Assembly: GCA_944390715.1 (NCBI GenBank)
Contig: CALXQS010000018.1
Span: forward strand, 1 to 42,445
Length of the DNA stretch: 42,445 nt
Origin: an uncultured Duodenibacillus sp.
Lineage (GTDB): Bacteria > Pseudomonadota > Gammaproteobacteria > Burkholderiales > Burkholderiaceae_F
Direction of reading: 5' to 3'
Part shown: one piece after another, positions 28,946 to 38,287 of the stretch
How positions within the stretch are numbered: position 1 is the first letter of the stretch
Layout of the letters: each line of letters opens with the position of its first letter
Translations under genes and position numbers: made by a program
The notes under the pieces: model-generated
Told to the model about the DNA's origin: nothing
Databases searched by the model: none
The model's input: the letters and a program-made list of their open reading frames with translations, nothing else

Positions 28946-29352
28946 GAAAACAAAGAGCCTGCCTCGGCGGCTGAGAACAAGGCGATGAAAGTAAATTTGC
29001 GGACATAGGGAAAACACCTATATTTAATGTGAGCCCCTGAGTTCAGGACGAGAGGACAAAGAGGGCGGCCGCCGCAAAAAATTTTGTTTCACTCTTCGTC
29101 TTGCGAAAATATCTTCGCCTTGTAAAATACCAATCCTTGTGTTGATAACCCCGACCTGACGCTATATCGTGTTGGTCGGGCGTTTTTTGCCCCGCATCCG
29201 CACGGCTGTCCTGCTGACGGCTCCAATGCACGTTTTTGCGGCGCTGCACCAGGGCAATCCCGTCAGGCCTTTTGACGCAGACTCGTTAGACAAGGCGCCT
29301 GCGGCAGCAAATTCATCTTAAAAAAACAGACAACGCATACAGAGGAAAGGCC
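28946..29352 (+). promoter_or_regulatory. nrdD leader region: two promoter candidates upstream of a terminator
   Basis: No gene lies in these 407 bp. Promoter-like pairs are TTGCGG (28997-29002), 16 bp, TATATT (29019-29024), and TTGCGA (29101-29106), 16 bp, TAAAAT (29123-29128). Both lie upstream of the intrinsic terminator at 29150-29188. Further on, CTGACGG (29214-29220) can pair with CCGTCAG (29260-29266), and CCTGACG within the terminator's left arm (29155-29161) with CGTCAGG (29261-29267), giving alternative structures. I saw no good promoter between the terminator and nrdD. Dyads around 29014-29031 and 29157-29172 recall NrdR boxes, but their spacing is wrong. Confidence 0.4.
29150..29188 (+). 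terminator. Intrinsic terminator in the dxr-nrdD gap
   Basis: CCCGACC (29150-29156) pairs with GGTCGGG (29174-29180), inner ACG/CGT extends the stem, and CG plus six T (29183-29188) follow. It may end the dxr transcript or act as an attenuator in the nrdD leader. Confidence 0.75.
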
Positions 29353-31515
29353 GTGTTGAAGGTCATTAAGAAAGACAACTCCATTGAAGGCTTTGAAGCC
29401 GGCAAAATCATTGCAGCCGTCAAGAAGGCTGCTTTTCGCTGCGACAAGGTGATTGATGCTGATCACCTTGAGCAGATTGCCGATGAAGTGCACAATCGAC
29501 TGCTTGCCCGTGAAACGGTCACCGTTGCCGAGCTTCACGAACTTGTGATCGCCGTGCTTGCCTTCCTGCAGTACAAGGAAGTTGCCGATGCCTACGCCGA
29601 GTATCGATACTACAAGCAGACCTACGCACGCACCTTCGAGCAGCTGCGGCAGGACGCCGACGACGTGCTGCGCTTGGGCGATCGGGAAAACGCGAATTTC
29701 GACAGCTCGCTTGTCTCGACCAAAGGCTCGCTCATCAAGGGCTATCTCACCAAGAGTCTGTACAAGCAGTTTTACCTTTCGGGCAAGGAAAAGGAGCTCA
29801 TTGAGCGCGGCGACATCTACATTCATGACCTGCGCGACATGATTCTGGGCTGCATCAACTGCTGCTTGTTTGACATCGGCCATGTTCTCAGAGGCGGCTT
29901 TGAGATGAGCAACGTGCAGTACACCGAGCCCAAGTCGGTGCTGAGCGCCCTGCAGGTGATCGGCGACATTACGCTTGTGGCGACGGCTCAGCAGTTCGGC
30001 GGCTTTACGCTTGCTGAACTTGACAAGGTTCTTTTGCCCTATGTCCTCAAAAGCGAAAAGGCTGCCGTCGAGAAATATATCGGCATGGGCATCGACGAGC
30101 CGCGTGCGCTTGAGTACGCAGGCAAGGACGTCGTGCGCGAGCTTGAGCAGGGCTTTCAGTCGCTTGAATTAAAGCTCAACACCGTGCCCTGCAGCCGCGG
30201 CGACTTTGCCTTTACGACGATCACCTTCGGACAGTGGAACGTCGACAAGTACGATGAGCGCGAGAAGGGGTGGCTGTACATGATCGGCAAGGTGATGCTG
30301 CAGGTGCGCCGCAACGGACACGGCAAGGATCACAAGCCTGTGGTCTTTCCCAAGCTCGTCTTTTTGTACGATGAAAAGCAGATTGCGGCCGATCCCTTCA
30401 GCTCCGGCTTGTTTGACGAGGCCGTCAAGACTTCGACGCAGTGCATGTACCCGGACTATCTTTCGCTCTCGAGCGACTACGGTTCAGTGTCGGAGATCTT
30501 TCAGAAGTACGGCGCGATCACTTCGCCTATGGGCTGCCGGGCGTTTCTTTCCTTGTGGCGCAACGAAGAGGGAAAGGCAATTACGATCGGCCGCTGCAAT
30601 ATCGGCGCCGTGTCGCTCAACCTGCCCATTATCCTGCGCCTGGCCCAGCTGCGCGATCCTGAAGGCTGGAAGGAGTCTTTCTGGTCGCTGCTCGACGAGC
30701 GTCTCGAAGTGATTCGTTCGTTCTTTCTCAAGCGCTACGACATCGTCCGCCACCAGAAGTGCTCGAGCAATCCGCTTGCCTTTACGCAGGGAGGCCTTTA
30801 TGAAGGCACCAAGAACCCTGATGATACCGTGGGCGATTTGGTGCGCTACATGACGGCTTCGTTCGGCATCACGGCTTTTGACGAATTTACGTTCTTGTGG
30901 TCGGGCAAGCGCCTTGTCGAAGAGGGCGGGGAGATTTCCGCACGGGTGCTCAAGCATCTCAAGCAGAAGCTGGCGCAGTTCAAGCAGCAAGACGGCTACC
31001 TGTACGCCATTTACGGCACGCCGGCAGAGAGCCTGTGCGCAACGCAGGCTCGTCAGTACGACGAGTTCTGCCGTGCCGAAGGCATTGACAATGTCTTTGC
31101 GCATACGCCGCACTACAGTGCCGAGTATTTCACCAACTCGTTTCATGTGAACGTCACTGAGGAGATCACGCCCTTTGAAAAGCAGGACCGCGAGTTCGTC
31201 GATTTTCATCTTTGCGAGGGCGGCCACATTCAGTACGTTCGCCTGGACAACCCGCAAAACTATCAGGCCGTCAAGGCCATGATCGTGCGCGGCATGAAAA
31301 AGGGCTTTTATCAGGGCGTGAATTTCGACAGCGCATATTGCGGCGACTGCGGCACGCACAGCACCAACGTGCTCTTCAAGTGCCCGCATTGCGGCAGCTC
31401 CAATCTTTCGGTGATCAGCCGGGTGTGCGGCTACTTGGGCTACTCCAACGTCAACGGCATGAGCCGCATGAACGACGGAAAGATGGCTGAGATTAAAAAC
31501 CGCGTGAGCATGTAA
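29353..31515 (+). CDS. nrdD: Anaerobic (class III) ribonucleoside-triphosphate reductase
   Basis: A 720-residue glycyl-radical enzyme that reduces NTPs to dNTPs without oxygen. Residues 1-90 form an ATP-cone allosteric domain (VIKKDNSIEGFEAGKIIAAV). The large barrel domain follows. Near the C-terminus a zinc site is formed by CGDC (663-666) and CPHC (677-680), and the radical glycine is in RVCGYLGY (G693). The length matches the E. coli enzyme. The start is GTG 29353 behind AGAGGA. NrdG, its activase, starts 12 bp downstream. Its presence fits an anaerobic lifestyle. Confidence 0.97.
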   Translation: MLKVIKKDNSIEGFEAGKIIAAVKKAAFRCDKVIDADHLEQIADEVHNRLLARETVTVAELHELVIAVLAFLQYKEVADAYAEYRYYKQTYARTFEQLRQDADDVLRLGDRENANFDSSLVSTKGSLIKGYLTKSLYKQFYLSGKEKELIERGDIYIHDLRDMILGCINCCLFDIGHVLRGGFEMSNVQYTEPKSVLSALQVIGDITLVATAQQFGGFTLAELDKVLLPYVLKSEKAAVEKYIGMGIDEPRALEYAGKDVVRELEQGFQSLELKLNTVPCSRGDFAFTTITFGQWNVDKYDEREKGWLYMIGKVMLQVRRNGHGKDHKPVVFPKLVFLYDEKQIAADPFSSGLFDEAVKTSTQCMYPDYLSLSSDYGSVSEIFQKYGAITSPMGCRAFLSLWRNEEGKAITIGRCNIGAVSLNLPIILRLAQLRDPEGWKESFWSLLDERLEVIRSFFLKRYDIVRHQKCSSNPLAFTQGGLYEGTKNPDDTVGDLVRYMTASFGITAFDEFTFLWSGKRLVEEGGEISARVLKHLKQKLAQFKQQDGYLYAIYGTPAESLCATQARQYDEFCRAEGIDNVFAHTPHYSAEYFTNSFHVNVTEEITPFEKQDREFVDFHLCEGGHIQYVRLDNPQNYQAVKAMIVRGMKKGFYQGVNFDSAYCGDCGTHSTNVLFKCPHCGSSNLSVISRVCGYLGYSNVNGMSRMNDGKMAEIKNRVSM

Positions 31516-31527
31516 TAGATAAAGGCT

Positions 31528-32043
31528 ATGAATTACGTCGGCATCAGCACCTTTGATACGGCAAATGGACCGGGCGTAAGAGTTTCTCTCTTTTGCTCGG
31601 GCTGTCGGCTTAAATGTCGGGGGTGCTTTAATCCGGAAAGCTGGGACTTCTGTGCCGGCAAAACCTACGATGAAGCCACCGAAGAGAAGATTCTTTCGGC
31701 GCTCGAAGAGCCTTTTGTGGACGGGCTGAGCCTGCTTGGCGGCGACCCGCTTGAGCCGGAAAATGAGCCGGTGCTTGCCGTGTTGTGCCGCCGCGTGCGG
31801 GAAAAGTTTGGTTCAAGCAAGACGATCTGGCTTTGGACCGGGCGCAAGTACGAGCATGTCAAGGATATGGAAATTTTTCAGTACCTTGATGTCGTGGTGG
31901 ACGGTCCGTACATTGAAAAGCTCAAGGTTTCCGAGCCCGGCAGCTGGTTCGGCAGCTCGAATCAAAGAATCATTTCCTTGCAATTTTCTGATTCAAAGGC
32001 GGGCAAATGCGCCCGGAACTGTGCGGCTGTTGAGGCAAAATAG
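31528..32043 (+). CDS. nrdG: Anaerobic ribonucleotide reductase activating protein
   Basis: A 171-residue radical-SAM enzyme that puts the glycyl radical on NrdD. The [4Fe-4S] motif CRLKCRGC (CX3CX2C) is near residues 26-33, and LLGGDPLEPEN is the SAM-binding GGE-type motif. The opening NYVGISTFDTANGPGVRVSLFCSG is typical of NrdG. The last 20 residues contain two extra Cys and diverge from other members. It is in the nrdDG operon; start ATG 31528 lacks a strong Shine-Dalgarno (AAAGGCT). Confidence 0.95.
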   Translation: MNYVGISTFDTANGPGVRVSLFCSGCRLKCRGCFNPESWDFCAGKTYDEATEEKILSALEEPFVDGLSLLGGDPLEPENEPVLAVLCRRVREKFGSSKTIWLWTGRKYEHVKDMEIFQYLDVVVDGPYIEKLKVSEPGSWFGSSNQRIISLQFSDSKAGKCARNCAAVEAK

Positions 32044-32227
32044 GCACTCGCGCTCGCCGGCTGCTTGTTCTTTGCTTTAAAGGAAAGGCAAGAAGCGAGA
32101 AGGACGCGCGTTGTCGTTTCTATTGCTTTTCAGACGCGGCCGCTCGTCACTCGCAAGGACCTCTGCGCATGCTGATCTGCAAGCCGGCTTGAGCGTTCAA
32201 CTGTCACTTCAAGAAAGGTTTTATTTG

Positions 32228-33586
32228 ATGCTTGCGCTTTTGGCCTTTGTTCTCACTCTTTCCATCCTTGTGCTCATTCACGAGTGGGGACACTACATTG
32301 TCGCTCGCCTGTGCGGCGTGCGCGTGCTTGCTTTTTCGCTCGGCTTCGGGAAGGTGCTTGCCAAGTACACCGACCGCAGGGGCTGTGAATGGCGCTTGTC
32401 GGCCATTCCCTTTGGCGGCTACGTGATGATGCTTGAAAAAGACAGTCTTGAGAAGGCTCAAAATCAGGGCATCAGAGTCACTAAAGAAGAGTTTGAGCGG
32501 CAAAGCTTTGACCGCAAAAGCGTCTGGCAGCGCTTTGCCGTGGTGTTCGCCGGCCCTTTGATGAATCTTGTGCTCGCCGTGGTGATCTATGCGGGCATTG
32601 CCATGGTGGGAACCTATGAGCCCTCGACGAAGCTCTCCGAGGCGCCTGCCGCTACTCAGGCGCATCGGGCCGGCGTCGAAGAGGGCTGGCGCGTCGTGAG
32701 CGTCAACGGCAGCGAGGTCAAGACCTTCAATGATCTGCGGCTGCAGATTGTCGGCTATCAGGGCGAGCGCGATGTGCGCGTGGTCTTTGCCGATGAGGGC
32801 GGCCGCAGGCATGCCGCCGTGTTTGATCTCTCGCAGTACTCGGGCGAGCTCAATCAGGGAGATGCCGCTTCGCACCTGGGACTTCTTCCCTATGCCGGCG
32901 CCATCATGGTGGGCGAAGTCGAAAAGGGCAGTCCGGCCGATGCCGCCGGCCTGATGCCCGGCGATACGATTGTTTCGCTCGAAGGCCGCCCCGTGAAGGA
33001 CGCGCGGGCCTTCATCGCTCAAGTGCGCGCGAGCACCGGCAAGTCGATTGAGCTTGAAGTCAAGAATGCTCAGGGCGCAAGCCGCTATGTCGACGTCGTT
33101 CCCGTCAGGCACAAGCTTGAAGACGGCTCGGAGGTCGGCCGCATCGGCGCCGTCCTCGGCGCCATGCCCGAGTTCGTGCTCACCCGCGAGGGATTTTTTG
33201 GAGCCCTGGCAGTGGGGCTTGAAAAGACCTGGGATATGGTGGAGGTGACCGGCCGCGTGCTCAAAAACATGGTCGTAGGCAATGCGAGCACGGACAATAT
33301 CTCCGGTCCCCTGATGATTGGCGACGTGGCCGGGCAGGCAGTTCAGTTCGGGCTTTTGAGCTATCTGCTGTTTCTGGCGATGCTTTCGGTGAACTTGGGG
33401 CTTTTGAACCTCGTGCCGATTCCAATGCTCGACGGCGGCCATCTGCTTTTCTTCATCATCGAGATGCTCACCGGCCGCAAGCCTGGACCCAAGACTCTTG
33501 AAGTCAGCCAAAAGATCGGTCTTTTGTTCGTGCTCTTTTTGTTCGCGTTGGGAATGACCAATGACCTGACGCGCATTCTGAGCTGA
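32228..33586 (+). CDS. rseP: Site-2 protease RseP
   Basis: A 452-residue intramembrane zinc metalloprotease that cuts the anti-sigma factor in the sigma-E envelope stress pathway and clears signal peptides. The first helix carries HEWGH (18-22), two PDZ domains follow (around residues 120-200 and 210-290, the second with GSPADAAGLMPGDTI), and the last membrane segments hold NLVPIPMLDGGH. The frame is open to 32111, but ATG 32228 gives the family's N-terminus directly before the HExxH helix and has AAAGG upstream. It precedes bamA, as usual. Confidence 0.96.
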   Translation: MLALLAFVLTLSILVLIHEWGHYIVARLCGVRVLAFSLGFGKVLAKYTDRRGCEWRLSAIPFGGYVMMLEKDSLEKAQNQGIRVTKEEFERQSFDRKSVWQRFAVVFAGPLMNLVLAVVIYAGIAMVGTYEPSTKLSEAPAATQAHRAGVEEGWRVVSVNGSEVKTFNDLRLQIVGYQGERDVRVVFADEGGRRHAAVFDLSQYSGELNQGDAASHLGLLPYAGAIMVGEVEKGSPADAAGLMPGDTIVSLEGRPVKDARAFIAQVRASTGKSIELEVKNAQGASRYVDVVPVRHKLEDGSEVGRIGAVLGAMPEFVLTREGFFGALAVGLEKTWDMVEVTGRVLKNMVVGNASTDNISGPLMIGDVAGQAVQFGLLSYLLFLAMLSVNLGLLNLVPIPMLDGGHLLFFIIEMLTGRKPGPKTLEVSQKIGLLFVLFLFALGMTNDLTRILS

Positions 33587-33617
33587 GTCCGTCTGCGGAC
33601 CTGCAGCCGTGCGCATC

Positions 33618-33646
33618 GCACCCCCCCCCCGGAAAAAGGGGGGTGC
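33618..33646. repeat. Poly-C/poly-G hairpin between rseP and bamA
   Basis: A run of ten C (33621-33630) is followed by GGAAAAA and six G (33638-33643). GCACCCCCC and GGGGGGTGC form a very stable stem. There is no T run after it. The long homopolymer is unusual for an intergenic site and prone to slippage. Confidence 0.7.
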
Positions 33647-33848
33647 TCGCGGCGAAGTGTTGAAATATTTGGTTGCAAAAACCAAGTCTTGCGGAAGGCT
33701 TCAGAGGCCGGCGCTCGACGCAAGCGCCGTTGAGGCCAATGATTTTTAGGTTTTGATCGGGTAAACTCTGATAAATTTTTGTCCCAGTGCGTGCGCCGGG
33801 TGCTTGAGCTCGTGCGCAAGAAAAGCTAGAACGACTGAACAAACCAAC

Positions 33849-36197
33849 ATGACGGGAAAATTTATTCTTCAAGGCCTTGCTGCCGCCGTGATTGCTGCTT
33901 ACGCAGCTGGAGCTGCCGCCCAGGTCTTCACGATCCGCGACATTCGCGTTGAGGGCATTCAGCGAACTGAACCCGGTACGGTGTTTTCTCATCTGCCTTT
34001 TCGGGTGGGCGATGAATACACGCCGGAGCGCGGCTCACAGGCCATTCACGAACTTTATGCCTCCGGACTGTTCCGCGACATTGACCTTGCCGTCGAAGGC
34101 GATGTGCTGGTTGTCAACCTGATTGAACGTCCGGCCGTTGCCGATATCGAGACCAACGGCATCCGTGCTTTTGATGCAGAGGGCGTTGAAAAGAGCCTGC
34201 GCGACGTGGGTCTTGCCGAAGGACGCATCTTTGATCACTCGATTCTCGATCGAGCCGACCAGGAGCTGCGCCGCCAGTATCTTTCTCAGGGCTACTACGG
34301 CGTGGAGGTCAAGACGACAGCAACGCCGCTTGAGCGCAACCGCGTCCGCATCACGATCAACGTCGACGAAGGCGCTGCGAGCTCGATCAAACAGGTCCGC
34401 TTTGTGGGCAACACGGTTTTCGACAGCGACGAGCTGCTCGATCAGATGCAGCTTGCGCCCAAAAATTGGCTGAGCTGGTATACGCGCCGAGATCTGTACT
34501 CGCGCGAGAAGCTTGCGGCCGATCTTGAAACCATCCGCAGCTACTACCTCAATCAGGGCTATCTTGATTTCCGCATCGACAGCGTGCAGGTTTCCGTCGC
34601 GCCCAACAAGAGCGACGTCTTCATCACGATCAACCTCACCGAAGGCAAGCAGTACCGGCTAGATACGGTGACGCTCTCGGGCGATCTTTTGAACCTCAAT
34701 GCCGAGGTTGAGCCGCTGCTTGAATTTGAAAAGGGCGAAATCTACAACGCCGAAAAGATCAATCAGGTCAGCCAAAAGATTGTCGACAAGTTCTCCAGTC
34801 TGGGCTATGCCTTTGCGACGGCCACGCCTAATCCGGTTCCGGTGCCTGACACGGATCTCGTGCAGATCGTCTACACCGTCGACCCTGGTCGTCGCGCCTA
34901 TGTGCGCCATGTCAACATTACGGGCAACACCCGCACCCGCGACGACGTGATTCGCCGCGAAGTGCGTCAGTACGAATCGGCCTGGTTTGACAGCGATGCA
35001 GTCAAGCTCTCGCGCGACCGCATTGACCGTCTGGGCTACTTTGATTCCGTGACTGCAGAGCCTAAGCCCGTTGAAGGCACGCGCGATCAGGTCGACCTGG
35101 AAATTGCCGTCAAGGAACGCCCGACGGGATCGATTTCCTTGGGCGCCGGCTATTCAACGTCTGACGGCGTGATTCTCTCGGCGGGCTTTGCTCAGGACAA
35201 CGTTTTCGGCTCGGGCAAGTCTGTGGGCGTGGAAGTCAATACTTCGCAAAGCCAGCGTACGTATGCCTTCAATTTGGGCGAACCCTACATTACGCCCGAA
35301 GGCATCAGCCGCAACTGGACGGTCTACGACAGGCGCGTTGACCTCGATGAGCTCGATGTTTCCAACGTTGCCTACGAAACGATCGGTGCGGGCATCAACT
35401 TCGGCCTGCCGGTGACGGAATACGACCGCATCTTCGTGGGCGCGCGTTTTGAAATGACGGAAGTCGATCTGCGCGGCGACCGCAATATGGCCGCATACGA
35501 TGACGTTGCTTCGCCTGAACGCTATTGGAACTACGTCGATGAGTATGGCGAGCGCTCGCAGGCGGCGCTGCTCACGCTCGGCTGGTCTCGAGACAGTCGA
35601 GACAATGCACTTGCGCCGACCAGAGGCCGCTATCAGAGACTGTCGGCGGAATTTGCGCTTCCGGCACTTGATCAGCGCTACTACCGGGCAACATATCAGA
35701 TCACGCAGTATTTGCCGCTGAGCCGCTCTTGGACTCTGGGTCTGAATATGCAGGTCGGCTACGGCGATACCTATGGCGACGAAATGTACCCGTTCTTCAA
35801 GAACTTCTACGCCGGCGGCATCGGCTCGGTGCGCGGCTTTGAAAGTTCTTCGCTGGGCCCGCGCGACTCCAACGGCGACAGCCTCGGCGGCGATCGAGAA
35901 TTCGTCTTCTCGGCCGAACTGCTCACGCCGCTGCCTGGAGCCGACCGCACGCTTCGCGGACTGCTCTTCTTCGATGCCGGCAATGTCTGGGGCTATAAGG
36001 GAACCAGAGACAGCAGCGGTCACGTTCATTACGATCATGAAAGCATCGATTTCGGGAATCTGCGCTACTCGGTGGGCTTCGGCATCGCCTGGATCTCGCC
36101 TTTGGGACCGCTCAAGTTCTCGCTTGCCTTCCCGCTTAATGAAGAAGAGGGCGACGATACGCAGCGCTTCCAGTTCCAGATCGGCACGGGCTTCTAA
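33849..36197 (+). CDS. bamA: Outer membrane protein assembly factor BamA
   Basis: A 782-residue outer-membrane protein that inserts beta-barrel proteins. A signal peptide (FILQGLAAAVIAAYAAGAAAQ, with cleavage after AAA) precedes five POTRA domains, starting FTIRDIRVEGIQRTEPGTVF, and a C-terminal 16-strand barrel. The barrel loop-6 motif VRGF is seen in GGIGSVRGFESSS. The protein ends in Phe (QFQIGTGF), as barrel proteins do. The frame opens 15 codons earlier at 33804, but ATG 33849 starts directly at the signal peptide. It follows rseP and precedes skp in the conserved order. Confidence 0.97.
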   Translation: MTGKFILQGLAAAVIAAYAAGAAAQVFTIRDIRVEGIQRTEPGTVFSHLPFRVGDEYTPERGSQAIHELYASGLFRDIDLAVEGDVLVVNLIERPAVADIETNGIRAFDAEGVEKSLRDVGLAEGRIFDHSILDRADQELRRQYLSQGYYGVEVKTTATPLERNRVRITINVDEGAASSIKQVRFVGNTVFDSDELLDQMQLAPKNWLSWYTRRDLYSREKLAADLETIRSYYLNQGYLDFRIDSVQVSVAPNKSDVFITINLTEGKQYRLDTVTLSGDLLNLNAEVEPLLEFEKGEIYNAEKINQVSQKIVDKFSSLGYAFATATPNPVPVPDTDLVQIVYTVDPGRRAYVRHVNITGNTRTRDDVIRREVRQYESAWFDSDAVKLSRDRIDRLGYFDSVTAEPKPVEGTRDQVDLEIAVKERPTGSISLGAGYSTSDGVILSAGFAQDNVFGSGKSVGVEVNTSQSQRTYAFNLGEPYITPEGISRNWTVYDRRVDLDELDVSNVAYETIGAGINFGLPVTEYDRIFVGARFEMTEVDLRGDRNMAAYDDVASPERYWNYVDEYGERSQAALLTLGWSRDSRDNALAPTRGRYQRLSAEFALPALDQRYYRATYQITQYLPLSRSWTLGLNMQVGYGDTYGDEMYPFFKNFYAGGIGSVRGFESSSLGPRDSNGDSLGGDREFVFSAELLTPLPGADRTLRGLLFFDAGNVWGYKGTRDSSGHVHYDHESIDFGNLRYSVGFGIAWISPLGPLKFSLAFPLNEEEGDDTQRFQFQIGTGF

Positions 36198-36322
36198 TAT
36201 CGGGATCGAGGAAGATAAACATCAAAATTTCAACCGCAGGGGCGACCTGAGCCGGACCTAATGGATCCGCAGACACGCGTTTTTACTTTCTTTTAAGGAA
36301 AAAATGCGCAAAACCCCTTAAT

Positions 36323-36339
36323 ATGCGTGTTCAACGCAT
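36323..36339. repeat. Small hairpin upstream of skp
   Basis: ATGCGT (36323-36328) and ACGCAT (36334-36339) form a perfect stem with a GTTCA loop in the 216-bp gap between bamA and skp. Its role is unclear; no T run follows. Confidence 0.4.
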
Positions 36340-36413
36340 TTGAAAGCCGCAGCCGCGTCGGGATGCCTAAAAAATGCTCGGCGCGCGGCGGTCAGTTTGA
36401 GGATAGTGAACAA

Positions 36414-36917
36414 ATGTTTAAGAAAGCTTTGATTGCAGCTGCGAGCGCTGCAGTGCTTTGCGGCGGCGCTGTTGCCGCCGATTTCAAGGTGGGCGTTGTC
36501 AATCCCGCCCGCATTCTGTCGGAATCGGCTCCTGCCGTTGCCGCGCAGAACAAGCTTAAGAACTACTTCAAGACGCGTGAAGATGAATTGAACCGCGATA
36601 TTCGCGAATTCCGCACCCGTGTACAGAAGTTTGAGAAAGACAGCCCCGTGATGGCTGAATCCGAACGGCTCAAGCAGCGTCAGTCTCTGGGCGAGACCGA
36701 GCGCGACATCGCCCGCCGCCAGCGCGCTCTCATTGAAGAGCGCAACCAGCGTGCCAATGAAGAAAGCCAGATCATTCTCGCCCGCGCCAACAAGATCATT
36801 CAGGACATTGCAAAGAAGCAGAAGTACGATCTGATCCTTCAGGATGCCGTCTGGGTGAGCCCGAAGGTTGACATTACCGAACAGGTCATGAAGCAGCTCA
36901 ACAAGCCGACGAAGTAA
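36414..36917 (+). CDS. skp: Periplasmic chaperone Skp (OmpH family)
   Basis: A 167-residue periplasmic chaperone that holds unfolded outer-membrane proteins on the way to BamA. The signal peptide (FKKALIAAASAAVLCGGAVAA) is followed by FKVGVVNPARIL, the short conserved first strand, then long charged helices that form the tentacle-like coiled arms, and a closing strand YDLILQDAVWVSPKVDIT. ATG 36414 was chosen over the longer frame from 36327 because it starts directly at the signal peptide and has GAGGAT upstream. It lies between bamA and lpxD. Confidence 0.95.
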   Translation: MFKKALIAAASAAVLCGGAVAADFKVGVVNPARILSESAPAVAAQNKLKNYFKTREDELNRDIREFRTRVQKFEKDSPVMAESERLKQRQSLGETERDIARRQRALIEERNQRANEESQIILARANKIIQDIAKKQKYDLILQDAVWVSPKVDITEQVMKQLNKPTK

Positions 36918-37026
36918 TTTTCTTGTCGGCTGATGCCCGCACGAAGCGCCTTTAGGTTGTTCTGAGGCAATGGCGGGCGTGAGGGCGCTGCGCCCGAGCC
37001 CATTGAGGCGTCTGATTGTTTGACCC

Positions 37027-37060
37027 AACGCCCTGAGGCTTTGCTGCCTCGGGCGTTTTC
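37027..37060 (+). terminator. Weak terminator between skp and lpxD
   Basis: CGCCCTGAGGC pairs with GCCTCGGGCG around a TTTGCT loop, followed by only four T. It lies 90 bp before lpxD, so lpxD may be partly uncoupled from skp. Confidence 0.55.
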
Positions 37061-37151
37061 GCAGTATTTGGATGCAGCCGCTTGCGTTGGTCTTGCGGTG
37101 CCGACTGAGGGTTCGGCCGTTGATTTCTTCAAGCGTAAAAAAGGATTTGCC

Positions 37152-38237
37152 ATGTTTAAGATTTCCGAGATTATTCATGAAATTGACATGCGTTCCGGCA
37201 ATCGTCTCAAGAGCGAATGCTTGGGAGGCGCCGAACACGCCGTCGTCACGCGCTTTGGTCCGCTCGAGGCGGCTGAGGCCGACCAGGTGGCCTTTCTTGC
37301 GCAGAAGAAGTACCGCGATGCAGCCAAGCAAAGCCGTGCGGGCGTGCTTGTGATTTCTCCGGAAGACCGCGAAGCCATGTACGGCGTCTCGGACCCGGGC
37401 CGCGCCGTCGTCGTGACGGCCAATCCCTACGCCTGGTTTGCTTGGGCGGTGCAGGCGATGCTGCACGAGCCGCATGAAAGCCGCGGCGCGATGCCGGGCT
37501 CTTTTGTGGACGCCTCTGCCAAGGTGGATCCGACGGCGACGATTGAACCGGGCGCCACTGTCAAAGCAGGAGCCGTCATCGGCAGCCGCACGGTCGTCAA
37601 GGCCGGTGCTTATGTCGGCGAGGCAACGGTGGTCGGCGAAGACTGCATTCTTTACCCCAACGTTGTGATTTATCATCGCTGCAAAATCGGCAGCCGAGTG
37701 ATCATCCATTCCGGCGCCGTGATCGGCGCCGACGGCTTCGGATTTGCTCCCTTTATGGGCGAGTGGGTCAAGATTCCGCAGGTGGGCGGCGTGACGATCG
37801 GCGACGATGTGGAAATTGGCGCCAACACCACGATTGACCGCGGAGCCATTGAAGACACCGTGGTGGGCAAGGGCTCCAAGATCGACAATCAGATTCAGCT
37901 CGGACACAACTGCCGCGTAGGCGAGCACACCGTAATGGCGGCCTGCACCGGCGTGGCGGGCTCTACGCACATCGGCAGCCACTGCATGATCGGCGGGGCG
38001 GCAATGATCAACGGACACATTTCGATCCCCGACGGCTGCATGGTGGGGCCTGCCACCTCGCTCATGAGCTGGGATCCCAAGGCCCGCGCGATGATGGGCT
38101 TTTTCCCTGCCCAGGAGCAGCGCGCCTTTGAGCGCAGCGCCGTCATGGTGATGAATCTGTCGAACATGAGAAAGCAGATCAAAGCGCTTCAGGCTCAGGT
38201 TGAAGCGCTTGAAAAGGCTTCGGCAGACAAGGCTTGA
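37152..38237 (+). CDS. lpxD: UDP-3-O-(3-hydroxyacyl)glucosamine N-acyltransferase
   Basis: A 361-residue acyltransferase adding the N-linked hydroxyacyl chain in the third step of lipid A synthesis. The N-terminal uridine-binding domain (about 1-105) is followed by a left-handed beta helix of hexapeptide repeats, with the His in [18 protein letters not shown], and a C-terminal helix with a coiled-coil end ([18 protein letters not shown]). The frame extends to 37020, but ATG 37152 with AAGGA 6 nt upstream begins at the normal N-terminus (FKISEI). fabZ follows after 50 bp. Confidence 0.97.
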   Translation: MFKISEIIHEIDMRSGNRLKSECLGGAEHAVVTRFGPLEAAEADQVAFLAQKKYRDAAKQSRAGVLVISPEDREAMYGVSDPGRAVVVTANPYAWFAWAVQAMLHEPHESRGAMPGSFVDASAKVDPTATIEPGATVKAGAVIGSRTVVKAGAYVGEATVVGEDCILYPNVVIYHRCKIGSRVIIHSGAVIGADGFGFAPFMGEWVKIPQVGGVTIGDDVEIGANTTIDRGAIEDTVVGKGSKIDNQIQLGHNCRVGEHTVMAACTGVAGSTHIGSHCMIGGAAMINGHISIPDGCMVGPATSLMSWDPKARAMMGFFPAQEQRAFERSAVMVMNLSNMRKQIKALQAQVEALEKASADKA

Positions 38238-38287
38238 TTGAATTTTTTTGTTTTCAGCGACTACTTTTAATACGCAAGAGATAAAAC

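Noticed and set aside
29127..29172. Tandem NrdR boxes upstream of nrdD
   Set aside because: Two candidate sites match only 10-11 of 16 positions; the second is simply the loop of a terminator hairpin.
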